37,943 nucleotides of DNA from UBA11373 sp046714175. Its GTDB lineage: Bacteria; Actinomycetota; Acidimicrobiia; Spongiisociales; UBA11373. The stretch's first letter is position 1. Every line of letters starts with the position of its first letter. Of the stretch, positions 24,890-33,109 are shown one piece after another. The stretch covers positions 1 through 37,943 of the forward strand of contig JBKKBI010000053.1 of the NCBI GenBank assembly GCA_046714175.1, in the 5' to 3' direction. Both the position numbers and the translations under genes were made by a program. Below the pieces are notes generated by a model. The model did no database searches. It had not been told where the DNA came from and worked only from the letters and a program-made list of their open reading frames with translations.

Positions 24890-26466
24890 GGCCGCCCAGC
24901 CTTGGCCTTGGGCATAGCCACCCCCAGGGGTGACCGGGCGGCCTTCGACATGCCCGGGCCGCGCACGATGGCTTCGACGATGCGGACCTCGTCGAGTTCG
25001 TCTCCCGGGATCTCTTCGACGATGGTGCCCCGCGACATCACCAACACCCGATCACACATCCCGGAGAGCTCGATAGGGTCGCTCGACTTGACCAGAATCG
25101 CCGCCCCGGCACCGGCGAGGCGGCGCAGCGCCTGGTAGATGTCGAATCGAGAGCCCACGTCGACCCCCTGGGTCGGCTCGTACGCCAGGATCACCGCGGG
25201 CTGTCTGAGGAATGTGCGGGCGACCGAGACCTTCTGCTGGTTGCCCCCGGAAAGGAACTGCACCGGCTGATCCAGCGAGGGGGTTCTGATGGCGAGATCC
25301 TCGACGAGATCGGACACCGTCGACCGCTCCGCCTTCCGCCGCATCAGACCGAGGCGGGAGAAGCGCCGCAGCGACTGGACCGTCGAATTGACCTTGACGC
25401 CGAGGACGCCCATCAACGCCTCGAGCTTGCGGTCACCGGGGAGCAGCATGATCCCGGCCCCGACGGTCTCGTGTGTAGAGACGAGGGTGAGATCCTTGCC
25501 GCGGCACACGACCCTCCCGGCGCGGGGAGGGATGCGGCCCGCTAGCGAGTCGAACAACTGGGGCTGTCCGTTTCCTTCCGCCCCGGCGATCCCGACCACC
25601 TCGCCGCGCTGCAAAGTGAAACTGACCGGTCCGAACGACTGCCCCTGCAATCCGTCGACCACGAGCACGTCCTCCGCCTCGCCGGTCCGAGCAACGGCCG
25701 GTGGGAATGCCGTCTCAAAGGGACGGCCCACGATCCGTTCGACCAACTCCGGCTCCGTGGTCGTTCGGGCATCGAATGTGCCCTGATGGTGACCGTCGCG
25801 CAAGACGGTGACCCGATCCGCCACCTCGAGCACTTCGGGGAGACGATGGCTCACGTAAACGACTCCGATGCCTCGGTCGCGGCAGGCCCGCACCGTGTCA
25901 TGCAGCGCCTCGACCTCGTCGGGACCGAGCGCCGTGGTCGGCTCGTCGAGGAGCAATACCCGGGGGTTGGTAACCAGAGCCTTGGCCACCTCGAACAACT
26001 GACGCTCGGCCATGGTGAGGGAGCCGGTAGGGGCATCGGGGAATAGTTCGATGTCGAGTCCGAATTCGGCGAGGACCTTTCTCGCCCACTTCTTCCGTCG
26101 CCGGTACGACGGCCTGGCGTCCGGTGGCGCCGCGTAATACAGGTTGTTCTTCACCGGCTCGGCGAGGACTGAAGAGCCATCCTGATAGGCGATGGCCAGG
26201 CCGAGTCTCCTGGCCAGGGCCGGCTGGTCGCGGCGGAGCAGCTCGCCTCCGATCCGCACCGTGCCCGTGTCCTGCTTTACGAATCCCGAAGCGATGCCGA
26301 GGAGAGTCGACTTTCCTGAGCCGTTCTCGCCGACCAGGGCGTGCACCTCACCGGGGCGGCAGTCGAAGCTGACATTCGTCAGCGCTCGCACCGCACCGAA
26401 CTGGCGCGACACACCCTCGATCTCGAGAACGAGGCCCTTGTCCGTCGACTCTCCTCGGATCATCAC
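24886..26466 (-). CDS. Ribose-type ABC importer ATPase with two nucleotide-binding domains
   Basis: The 526-residue ATPase is of the RbsA/MglA type. Domain 1 has Walker A GENGSGKST, signature SLTMAERQ and Walker B VLLLDEPTTALG. Domain 2 begins near residue 260 and has the usual degenerate Walker A (GAEGNGQ), with signature LSGGNQQK and ILAYEPTQGVDVG. It powers the two permeases encoded on either side. The start is GTG 26466, ten bases after the stop of the binding-protein gene; the ATG just after it is an alternative. The stop overlaps the fused permease start. Confidence 0.93.
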   Translation of the reverse strand: MMIRGESTDKGLVLEIEGVSRQFGAVRALTNVSFDCRPGEVHALVGENGSGKSTLLGIASGFVKQDTGTVRIGGELLRRDQPALARRLGLAIAYQDGSSVLAEPVKNNLYYAAPPDARPSYRRRKKWARKVLAEFGLDIELFPDAPTGSLTMAERQLFEVAKALVTNPRVLLLDEPTTALGPDEVEALHDTVRACRDRGIGVVYVSHRLPEVLEVADRVTVLRDGHHQGTFDARTTTEPELVERIVGRPFETAFPPAVARTGEAEDVLVVDGLQGQSFGPVSFTLQRGEVVGIAGAEGNGQPQLFDSLAGRIPPRAGRVVCRGKDLTLVSTHETVGAGIMLLPGDRKLEALMGVLGVKVNSTVQSLRRFSRLGLMRRKAERSTVSDLVEDLAIRTPSLDQPVQFLSGGNQQKVSVARTFLRQPAVILAYEPTQGVDVGSRFDIYQALRRLAGAGAAILVKSSDPIELSGMCDRVLVMSRGTIVEEIPGDELDEVRIVEAIVRGPGMSKAARSPLGVAMPKAKAGRP

Positions 26467-26476
26467 TCGTTACCTA

Positions 26477-27796
26477 TCAGGCTCCGCCGTACATCAGCGC
26501 GAGCACGGCATCCGGCACCAGCGAGGTGCCGGAGACGACCTCATTGACCCGCGCGGGGTCGCAGTCGGCCGCCGTGACCTGCCGCATGATGTGGGGAACC
26601 ACGATCTGACCGGGCACATCGGCACCTGCGATCTCCAACATCGCCGCGGTGACCGCGATACGCGACTGGAAGTTGCCTCCCGCCGAGTACCAGATGTTGT
26701 AGGTCGGCTCGTTGCGCGCCGCCCAGTCGCAGAACAGGGTCTGCTCGTCGGTGCGCAGTGCCACCGTCAGGTTCGCCACTGGAATCTCGAGTTCGTCGTA
26801 CGCCTGCAGTCCGGTGAACAGACCGTCGGAGTACTCGTACACCCACCCCTTGATGTCGGGGTTGGTGGTGAGCAACCCGCGGACCGCCTCCAGGGCGAAC
26901 GAGTTCACCCAGTACGTGTCCCCGGTGGTCGAGTCGGTGTTTGCCGGCGGGTTTACCAGCTCGACACCATCCGCCAGGGCGGCGGTGGTGCAGCGCTGCC
27001 AACCGAGCGTCAGGGCATTGCCCGGCGTCCCACCCAGCATTCCGACGCTGCCGGTGCCAACGCCGTCGTTGAGCACGTCGGCAAAGCTCTCGCCGAGTTC
27101 GCACAGATCCTCACCGATCACAGACGTGTAGTCCGTGCCCGGGGTCAGCGCGCCCTCCTGGCCCGGCAGGCCAACGTAGCCCGCCGAGAACGAGAGGTAG
27201 GGGATCCCTGCGGCTTCGGCTTCGAGCACGGCCGCAGCCAGGGCGACACCAACGTCGGGGTAACCGACGATGAAGTCGACCTCGCTCTGGATCAGGAACC
27301 GCACCTGGTTCGCGTGTACCTCCGGGTCGAGGTCGAAGTTGGCCGCCGTCGAGACGATCCGGCCGATCGCCGGGTAGGTGAGGGCCTGGAGGATCGCCTC
27401 CATGTGGCTCACACCGCGCCAGACGTTGACCGTATCGCCCCCGCCGTCGGCATAACCCATCACCAGTTCACCACCGGTTCCGGTGTCACACGACGGGTTG
27501 CTCCAGCACTCCATCGCCTTGTCGATGGTCGCCTGATCGAGGTCCTGGTCGGCCCGGGCCACCGCGGCCCGAATGATGTCCCAGCTGGCCGCCTCGGACG
27601 GCGTCACCGGTCCCAGCGCCTTGTCGATCAATGCCTGATCGGCGCCGTCCGGGTTCTCCCCAAAGTCGGAGAGCGACCCACCCGAGGCAGCAGTGGTCGT
27701 AGTGGCCCCCGTGCCCCCGGTGTCGTCGTCTCCGCACGCGACGGCGACCATGGCCAGGATGGCCATGACGCCGATCATTCGTGTCATTCGTCTCAT
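26477..27796 (-). CDS. Substrate-binding lipoprotein of the ribose-type ABC importer
   Basis: The 439-residue lipoprotein starts at ATG 27796, with AGGAGG seven bases upstream, the clearest ribosome binding site in the operon and fitting the high amount of binding protein needed. The signal peptide ends VAVAC (Cys21), followed by a Gly/Thr linker. A 90-residue helical region precedes the periplasmic-binding-protein type 1 fold (LVMGYADGGG, then VDFIVGYPDVGVALAAAVLEAEAAGIP split across strands). The binding pocket has several Trp and Tyr residues (GYVGL, YNIWYSAGGNFQSR), which may suit an aromatic or heterocyclic ligand; that is inference. It lies between permease and ATPase genes. Confidence 0.9.
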   Translation of the reverse strand: MRRMTRMIGVMAILAMVAVACGDDDTGGTGATTTTAASGGSLSDFGENPDGADQALIDKALGPVTPSEAASWDIIRAAVARADQDLDQATIDKAMECWSNPSCDTGTGGELVMGYADGGGDTVNVWRGVSHMEAILQALTYPAIGRIVSTAANFDLDPEVHANQVRFLIQSEVDFIVGYPDVGVALAAAVLEAEAAGIPYLSFSAGYVGLPGQEGALTPGTDYTSVIGEDLCELGESFADVLNDGVGTGSVGMLGGTPGNALTLGWQRCTTAALADGVELVNPPANTDSTTGDTYWVNSFALEAVRGLLTTNPDIKGWVYEYSDGLFTGLQAYDELEIPVANLTVALRTDEQTLFCDWAARNEPTYNIWYSAGGNFQSRIAVTAAMLEIAGADVPGQIVVPHIMRQVTAADCDPARVNEVVSGTSLVPDAVLALMYGGA

Positions 27797-27844
27797 TCTC
27801 TTTCCTCCTGGTTGCCCGTTGTGGGCGTTGTCTCACACGTGAGG

Positions 27845-28912
27845 TCAGGTCCCGCTGTCCGGTGCCTTACCCCCTTCCGTGTCCTCCGACCGCGCCCGCT
27901 CTTCGCGACGCGGACTGCGCTTTTCGCGCAGAACCCTTTCGATCCCCTTGATGATCCGGTCCCCCGAGATCAGCATCCCGCCGATGATCACGGCACCGAA
28001 CACCACGAACTGGAGCGCCGTGGCCAGCCCCAGGGCGCGCATCATCTGGTTGAGCCCAGTGAGGAACAGCGCCGCCACGAAGGTCGCCAGCGGACTCGCC
28101 AGTCCCCCGGTGAGCGATGCTCCGCCGATCACCACTGCGGCGATCGGGCCGAGCAGATAGGGCGAGCCGATGTTCACTCCGGGGTTGCGCAGCAAACCGG
28201 CGAGGGCGGCCCCGGCCAGCGCGTAGAGGACCGCGGCGACGACGTACACCAGGATCTGATTGAGGGTCACCCGCACTCCGACCACGTGGGAGGCGACCGG
28301 GTTGGCCCCCACCACCTGGAAGCGGCGGCCGACCGTGGTGTAGCGCAACGCCAGGATCACGAGAAGCGTGACCAGAAGTCCGATCCAGAAGATCGGGCTG
28401 ACGCCCAAGATGCGGTTCACGGTCCAGCTCGACATCGCGTCCGGAACCGCGCTCTGTACCGGGAAGGTGCGGACGTACCGTGCGATCACACCGGTTACCA
28501 CCTGGGCCACGGCGAGCGTGACGATGAGGGCGTTGAGCTTGAGCCCTCCGATGAGGATCCCGTTCACCAGTCCGATCAGGGCGGCGACCCCCACCGCGGT
28601 GAGCACCGCGACCAGTATGCGGTCATCCGACCGTTCGGCGACCCCGACCACGATCATCGCCGACAGCGTCAGGGTGGCGGGGGTACTGAGGTCGATGCCC
28701 CCCGTCATGATCACCAGCATCTGTCCCAGCGCGGCGATGGCGAGCAGTGCGCCGAACGGGGCGACGGCGGAGAGAGCCGGGCCTCCGAGGGTCTCCGGGA
28801 CCCAGATCGCCGCCACCACCCACAGAACCACGAGCGCCAGGTACGCCGGCATGTAGCGCGACGAGATCACGAGGGAGGTCACCAGCGAGCTGGGTGACCG
28901 CGTGGTGGTCAT
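27845..28912 (-). CDS. Ribose-type ABC permease (second permease subunit)
   Basis: The 355-residue protein has about ten membrane helices and family motifs MTGGIDLSTPATLTLSAM, RRFQVVGANPVASHVVGV and VVIGGASLTGGLASPLAT. The C-terminal tail is short, charged and not enzymatic, unlike the fused permease of the same operon. The two presumably form a heterodimeric channel, as LsrC and LsrD do. The ATG at 28912 overlaps the stop of the upstream amidohydrolase gene by four bases. Confidence 0.93.
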   Translation of the reverse strand: MTTTRSPSSLVTSLVISSRYMPAYLALVVLWVVAAIWVPETLGGPALSAVAPFGALLAIAALGQMLVIMTGGIDLSTPATLTLSAMIVVGVAERSDDRILVAVLTAVGVAALIGLVNGILIGGLKLNALIVTLAVAQVVTGVIARYVRTFPVQSAVPDAMSSWTVNRILGVSPIFWIGLLVTLLVILALRYTTVGRRFQVVGANPVASHVVGVRVTLNQILVYVVAAVLYALAGAALAGLLRNPGVNIGSPYLLGPIAAVVIGGASLTGGLASPLATFVAALFLTGLNQMMRALGLATALQFVVFGAVIIGGMLISGDRIIKGIERVLREKRSPRREERARSEDTEGGKAPDSGT

Positions 28913-30150
28913 CGGCCCCCTCCCGCGGCGGCCACGGCGCGGTACCGACCGACCCGTTTCCGCGCAGCGGCTGCCAGGGTCCGGGCACGGTCGACGTCGG
29001 CGACCAATTTGCCCTGGCGCTTCCGGACCTCACCGGAAACGAAGACCCACTCGACGTTCGAGGTGTCCATGCCCCATACGACGGCCCCGATCGGGTCGTT
29101 GATGGGGTGGACGTTGGGGCGGTCCGCCCGGAGCACGATCACGTCTGCCTGTCTGCCGGGTTCGATCACTCCGGTGGTGGCGCCGAGCCCGATAGCGGCG
29201 GCGCCGTCGACGGTGGCAAACCGGATCACCTCACGCGTAGTGAGGAGTTTGGGCAGAGCCCCCTTGCCGGCGAGCTTACGATCGAACATGGTGGCGTGCT
29301 GCAGGGAGATCACCGCCCGCATCTGAGCAAACAGGTCACCGGGGGACATCCGCTCGTTGTCGGAGCCGAGCCCGGGATTGATGCCACGATCGATCAGGTC
29401 CTGGATCGATGCCAGTGCAACGCCACCCGCCATGTCGGCGGACGGGGTGAGTACCACTCCGGCGCCGCTGGCGGACACCGCCTCGAGGTCCGACCGGTCG
29501 AAGTTGCAGCCGCGCACCAGGGTGACATCGGGTCCGAGCAAGCCGCGCGCTGCCAGGCCGCTCGCCGTCCCCAGCGGGGTCTCCGGGCCAGCATCGGCGT
29601 GGATGCGCAGGCCCAGAGCGCGGGCGGCCCGCCACGACGCCTCGACTGCGGGGTCGACCCCGGCGGCGGCGGTGAGAAGTGGTGTGCCCGAAATGCCGGT
29701 GGCCCGGCGAAACGCCTCCTGGGGATCGGTCCGCTCGGCGGCAACCAGCACCGCGCGGGTCCCGGCCTCGAGGTGGGCCCGCACCGCGGCGTCCAACATC
29801 TCGGGCCCGGCGAGCGACCCGGACCAGTCGACCACCGTGGTGATGCCGGCATCGAGCGCACCCAGGAGTCCGACGAGTGTGGCGGCGTACAGATCGTCGG
29901 GCTCGTATGCCACCGCGGCGGAGTCGTTGGACCCGGCGTTGCGAAACAGGGAGTCCCGCACCCGGCGGTGGGCATCGACGTGCCCGGGCATCACAATGCT
30001 TCCGGTCACATCGATGATCTCGGCATCGCGGGCCCGAATCCCGGGTCCCACCTCGGCGATGGTCGACCCGTCGATCAGCACGTCGGCTTCGTTGTGATTG
30101 GTCGCGCCCATGGTGAGCACGCACCCGCCGCGCAGCAGGGTCCGGCTCAC
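28909..30150 (-). CDS. Amidohydrolase-family protein with degraded metal site
   Basis: The 413-residue protein has the amidohydrolase layout (LLRGGCVLTMG, IVMPGHVDAHRR, LGAIEPG-type C-terminus VIEPGRQADVIVLRADRPNVHPIND) and resembles the enzyme half of the fused permease gene. Its metal site is broken: the HxH motif is His61-Arg-Arg63, and the histidine equivalent to His626 of the fusion is Arg213 (VRGC in place of IHCT). His184 and Asp264 remain. It is therefore likely inactive as a classical metal hydrolase and may be a regulatory or structural partner, or use one metal ion. GTG 30150 starts 15 bases after the bicupin stop, and its own stop overlaps the permease start (ATGA). Confidence 0.85.
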   Translation of the reverse strand: MSRTLLRGGCVLTMGATNHNEADVLIDGSTIAEVGPGIRARDAEIIDVTGSIVMPGHVDAHRRVRDSLFRNAGSNDSAAVAYEPDDLYAATLVGLLGALDAGITTVVDWSGSLAGPEMLDAAVRAHLEAGTRAVLVAAERTDPQEAFRRATGISGTPLLTAAAGVDPAVEASWRAARALGLRIHADAGPETPLGTASGLAARGLLGPDVTLVRGCNFDRSDLEAVSASGAGVVLTPSADMAGGVALASIQDLIDRGINPGLGSDNERMSPGDLFAQMRAVISLQHATMFDRKLAGKGALPKLLTTREVIRFATVDGAAAIGLGATTGVIEPGRQADVIVLRADRPNVHPINDPIGAVVWGMDTSNVEWVFVSGEVRKRQGKLVADVDRARTLAAAARKRVGRYRAVAAAGGGR

Positions 30151-30165
30151 GCGACAGGCTCGCGA

Positions 30166-31062
30166 TCAGTGGTCATGGTCGAGCCGTTCTTCGAGATAGC
30201 TCCAGTCGCGCCGGAAGCGGTAGGAGTGCCGTGTCGGTGGCTGTGGGGCCTGGGTCTCCAGCCAGCGCACCGGTCCCTTGCCGACGTTGCGGAACTCGTG
30301 GACACAACCCACCCCGGCCCAGGCCACGTCGCCAGGTACCAAGCGGTAGGCGGTGCCGTCGAACTTGCCCTCGACCTCGCCCTCGAGGATGAGGTACGCC
30401 TCCTCGAGGGGATGGTCGTGGGCTCCGGCAAAACCCCCGGGCACGTACTGCACCATGAACATGGTGGAGAGCTGCGCCCCGAGGTCGCCGTCGATCATCA
30501 TCTTCACCGAGATGCCGCTGTAGACCAGGAGGGCGGTGCGCATGCTGGCGCTGAGAGAGAGGCGGTCCTGGGTCTGCATCGCCGGGTCCATGTTCTCCGG
30601 GGAGATGTGCCCGAATCGGACCGTGCGCGGATCGCGCACGTCTATCGCACCCGGTTCTCGCTGCGGTACTGCCTCCACGAAGTACGTGTCGTAGCCAAAG
30701 CGTTCCCGGGGAAGCGGCGCCTGCATTTCGGCGAACTGCGCCGAGGCACCCGACGGATTGCGCAGGGAGTGGGGAGTGGCCACCGGAAACAGCCCGTAGT
30801 CGCCAGCGCCGAGGGTGTGGCTCCCCTCGGCGGTGTCGACCACCAATTCGCCGGCGATGACATAGAGCGAGTCCTCGAAGGAGTGGATGTGGGTCTCCAC
30901 CATCCCGCCGGGGTCGAGGCGGGCCAATCGAAAGCCCATCTGCACACCTCCGGCGGGTTCGTCCACGATGGGGGCGACCGCAAAGCCGCGGGAGTGGCTG
31001 GCGAACTCGGGGGGCACTGCGTAGAACTGGTCGCGACCGGTCTTGACGATGTGGCTCGCCAT
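30166..31062 (-). CDS. Bicupin, similar to ureidoglycine aminohydrolase-type proteins
   Basis: The 298-residue protein has two cupin domains, each with a full His/Glu metal motif. The first is ETHIHSFEDSLYVIAGEL with a later TPHS, and the second is GAHDHPLEEAYLILEGEV with a later CVHEF. The two-domain length and EEAYLILEGE motif resemble (S)-ureidoglycine aminohydrolase of allantoin breakdown, but other bicupin dioxygenases and isomerases look similar, so the reaction is not fixed. ATG 31062 overlaps the stop of the E1 beta gene by one base (TGATG). A longer frame from 31266 only extends back through E1 beta. Confidence 0.85.
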   Translation of the reverse strand: MASHIVKTGRDQFYAVPPEFASHSRGFAVAPIVDEPAGGVQMGFRLARLDPGGMVETHIHSFEDSLYVIAGELVVDTAEGSHTLGAGDYGLFPVATPHSLRNPSGASAQFAEMQAPLPRERFGYDTYFVEAVPQREPGAIDVRDPRTVRFGHISPENMDPAMQTQDRLSLSASMRTALLVYSGISVKMMIDGDLGAQLSTMFMVQYVPGGFAGAHDHPLEEAYLILEGEVEGKFDGTAYRLVPGDVAWAGVGCVHEFRNVGKGPVRWLETQAPQPPTRHSYRFRRDWSYLEERLDHDH

Positions 31063-32060
31063 CAGCCACCCCCTCGGCGCATCCCACCGTCCACCGATTT
31101 GGCGACTGTTTCGTAGATTCGATCCACCGAGGGGATGGCGAGGTCTTCGAGCGCCGCGGCCGCCGGAAGCGGAATGTGGGGAGTGGTGATTCGGATGCTG
31201 GGTCCATCGAGGTTCCAAAACGCCTCTTCGTCGACGATGGACACGACTTCGGCTCCCCAGCCGCACAGCCGTGGGTTCTCTTCGACGGTGAACAGCCGGC
31301 CGGTCTTCTCCACCGAAGCGAGTACTGCCGCGGTGTCGAGCGGGACCAGCGAGCGGAGGTCGATCACCTCGGTCGCGATGCCTTCGGCTGCGAGTCGCTC
31401 GGCTGCGGCCAGGGCCCGAGGCACCATCATCGCCAAGGCGACGATCGTGGCATCGGTTCCGGGTCGCACCACCCGGGCCTCCCCAAGGCGATCCACGATC
31501 TCACCCTCCGGGATCATGCCCTTGGTGGACATGAGACCCTTGTGCTCGAAGAACACGACCGGATCGGGATCGCGTACCGCCGCGGCCATGAGCCCGATCA
31601 CATCGCGGGGCGTGGCCGGTGCCACCACCTTGAGACCAGGGATCATCATCGCCCAGTTCTCCACACTCTGGGAGTGTTGTGCCCCGAAGCGGACTCCACC
31701 ACCGTTGGCGGTGCGGATCACGAGGGGGAAGTGGACCTGGCCGCCGGTCATGTAGCGGCTCTTGGCGATCTCGTTGGCCACCATGTCCCAGCACACCGCG
31801 AGAAAGTCGGAGAACATGATCTCGGCGATGACGGGGATACCGGTCATCGCAGCTCCCATGGCGGCACCGAGGATCGCCTGCTCGGAGATCGGGGTGTCGC
31901 GAACGCGATCCGGCCCGAACTCGTCGAGTAGACCAACGGTGGTCTTGAACACACCACCGGCCGCGGCCACGTCCTCGCCGAGCATCACCAAGTTGGGATC
32001 GCGCCGCATCTCCTGGGCGATTCCGGCCGCCACCGCCTCGCGGTAGGTCAGTTCCGCCAT
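31062..32060 (-). CDS. 2-oxoacid dehydrogenase E1 component, beta subunit
   Basis: The 332-residue protein is of the pyruvate/acetoin/branched-chain E1 beta type. It begins LTYREAVAAGIAQEM and has MLGEDVAAAGGVFKTT, RVRDTPISEQAILGAAMGAA, SQSVENWAMMIPGLKVVAPATP and a transketolase C-terminal domain (LRSLVPLDTAAVLASVEKTG). With E1 alpha it decarboxylates a 2-oxoacid, or cleaves a diketone such as acetoin, using thiamine diphosphate. Its start overlaps E1 alpha by 13 bases. No E2 or E3 gene is in the window, so a housekeeping E2/E3 or another acceptor must serve. Confidence 0.93.
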   Translation of the reverse strand: MAELTYREAVAAGIAQEMRRDPNLVMLGEDVAAAGGVFKTTVGLLDEFGPDRVRDTPISEQAILGAAMGAAMTGIPVIAEIMFSDFLAVCWDMVANEIAKSRYMTGGQVHFPLVIRTANGGGVRFGAQHSQSVENWAMMIPGLKVVAPATPRDVIGLMAAAVRDPDPVVFFEHKGLMSTKGMIPEGEIVDRLGEARVVRPGTDATIVALAMMVPRALAAAERLAAEGIATEVIDLRSLVPLDTAAVLASVEKTGRLFTVEENPRLCGWGAEVVSIVDEEAFWNLDGPSIRITTPHIPLPAAAALEDLAIPSVDRIYETVAKSVDGGMRRGGG

Positions 32061-33109
32061 TGCGAGCCTCCGTCGGCGTAGACATCGGTCAGCAGCACGG
32101 ACTCATCCGGTTCGGCGCCGCCCTTGGCGAACTCGGTGGCGGCATCGATCACTGCTGCTACTTCGAGCGCAATCCCGCTCAGTACCTCTTCCGGCGTTCC
32201 CAGCGCCAGCAGTCGCCGGTGATACATCGGCACGGGTTCGCGAGCCTTCCACGCCTCGACCTCTGCCGGCGGCCGATACGCTCCGGGATCGGCGCGGGAG
32301 TGCCCGCCCGACCGGTAGGTGATCGCCTCGATGATGCTCGGGCCACCTCCGGCGCGCGCCTTGTCCAGGGCCGCGGTCGCCGCCAGATAGACCGCGTCGG
32401 GGTCGTTGCCGTCGACCATGACCCCCTCGAGTCCGTAGGCGGCTGCCCGATCAGCGGCGGGATGCGGGACCGGGGTGACGACATCGATGGGGGTGTACTC
32501 CATGTACAGGTTGTTTTCGCACACGAACACCACCGGCAGGCTCCAGATCGCTGCCAGATTGAGGGCTTCATGGAAGGCGCCGATGTTGGTGGTGCCGTCG
32601 CCGAAGAACGCCACGGCCACCTGGTCGGTGCCTCGCATTTGTGCCGACCATGCGGCGCCGTTGGCGACGCAGAGGTGGGCACCGATGATGGCGTACGAAC
32701 CCATCACGCCGCGGCTCACATCGGTGAGGTGCATCGATCCCCCCTTGCCGCCGAGGATCCCGTTTGCGCGCCCGAGCAACTCCGCCAACGCCGCTCCCGG
32801 GTCCATCCCTCGTGCCAGGGAGTGCGCGTGGCCGCGATAGGTGGCGAAGGTGTAGTCGTCAGAACGCATCGCGGTCCCGAACCCGGTGGCGATTGCCTCC
32901 ATGCCGAGGGACAGGTGCGTGGTGCCTTTCACCAGGTTCTGCAGGAACAAGTCGTGAGCCCGCTTGCTGAACTGATGGAGAATCTGCAAGCGCCGGTACA
33001 GGTCCAGCCTGGTCGCGGGGGTGATATCGGCTTGGGCGAGGCTGTGGTCCACCGGGCCGGGTAGCCGGGGCGGCCTGCTGGCGTAATCGAGATTCGGATC
33101 AGTAGGCAT
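32048..33109 (-). CDS. 2-oxoacid dehydrogenase E1 component, alpha subunit
   Basis: The 353-residue thiamine-diphosphate enzyme subunit has the TPP motif GDGTTNIGAFHEALNLA ending in CENN, plus RGHAHSLARGMDP, GKGGSMHLTD and YRSGGHSRADP. These are typical of pyruvate/acetoin dehydrogenase E1 alpha. The TPP motif looks complete, so the enzyme should be active with the adjacent beta subunit. ATG 33109 lies 11 bases inside the end of the M24 gene, which again suggests tight coupling. The substrate is not clear from sequence. Confidence 0.93.
   Translation of the reverse strand: MPTDPNLDYASRPPRLPGPVDHSLAQADITPATRLDLYRRLQILHQFSKRAHDLFLQNLVKGTTHLSLGMEAIATGFGTAMRSDDYTFATYRGHAHSLARGMDPGAALAELLGRANGILGGKGGSMHLTDVSRGVMGSYAIIGAHLCVANGAAWSAQMRGTDQVAVAFFGDGTTNIGAFHEALNLAAIWSLPVVFVCENNLYMEYTPIDVVTPVPHPAADRAAAYGLEGVMVDGNDPDAVYLAATAALDKARAGGGPSIIEAITYRSGGHSRADPGAYRPPAEVEAWKAREPVPMYHRRLLALGTPEEVLSGIALEVAAVIDAATEFAKGGAEPDESVLLTDVYADGGSQWRN

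Noticed and set aside
23477..25138. 553-codon open frame on the plus strand
   Set aside because: Antisense of the permease-amidohydrolase fusion and ATPase; no family resemblance.
26192..28897. 901-codon open frame on the plus strand
   Set aside because: It lies opposite the ATPase, binding-protein and permease genes, whose families are clear. The translation is rich in Arg, His and Gly with no recognisable domain, as expected for the antisense of high-GC genes.
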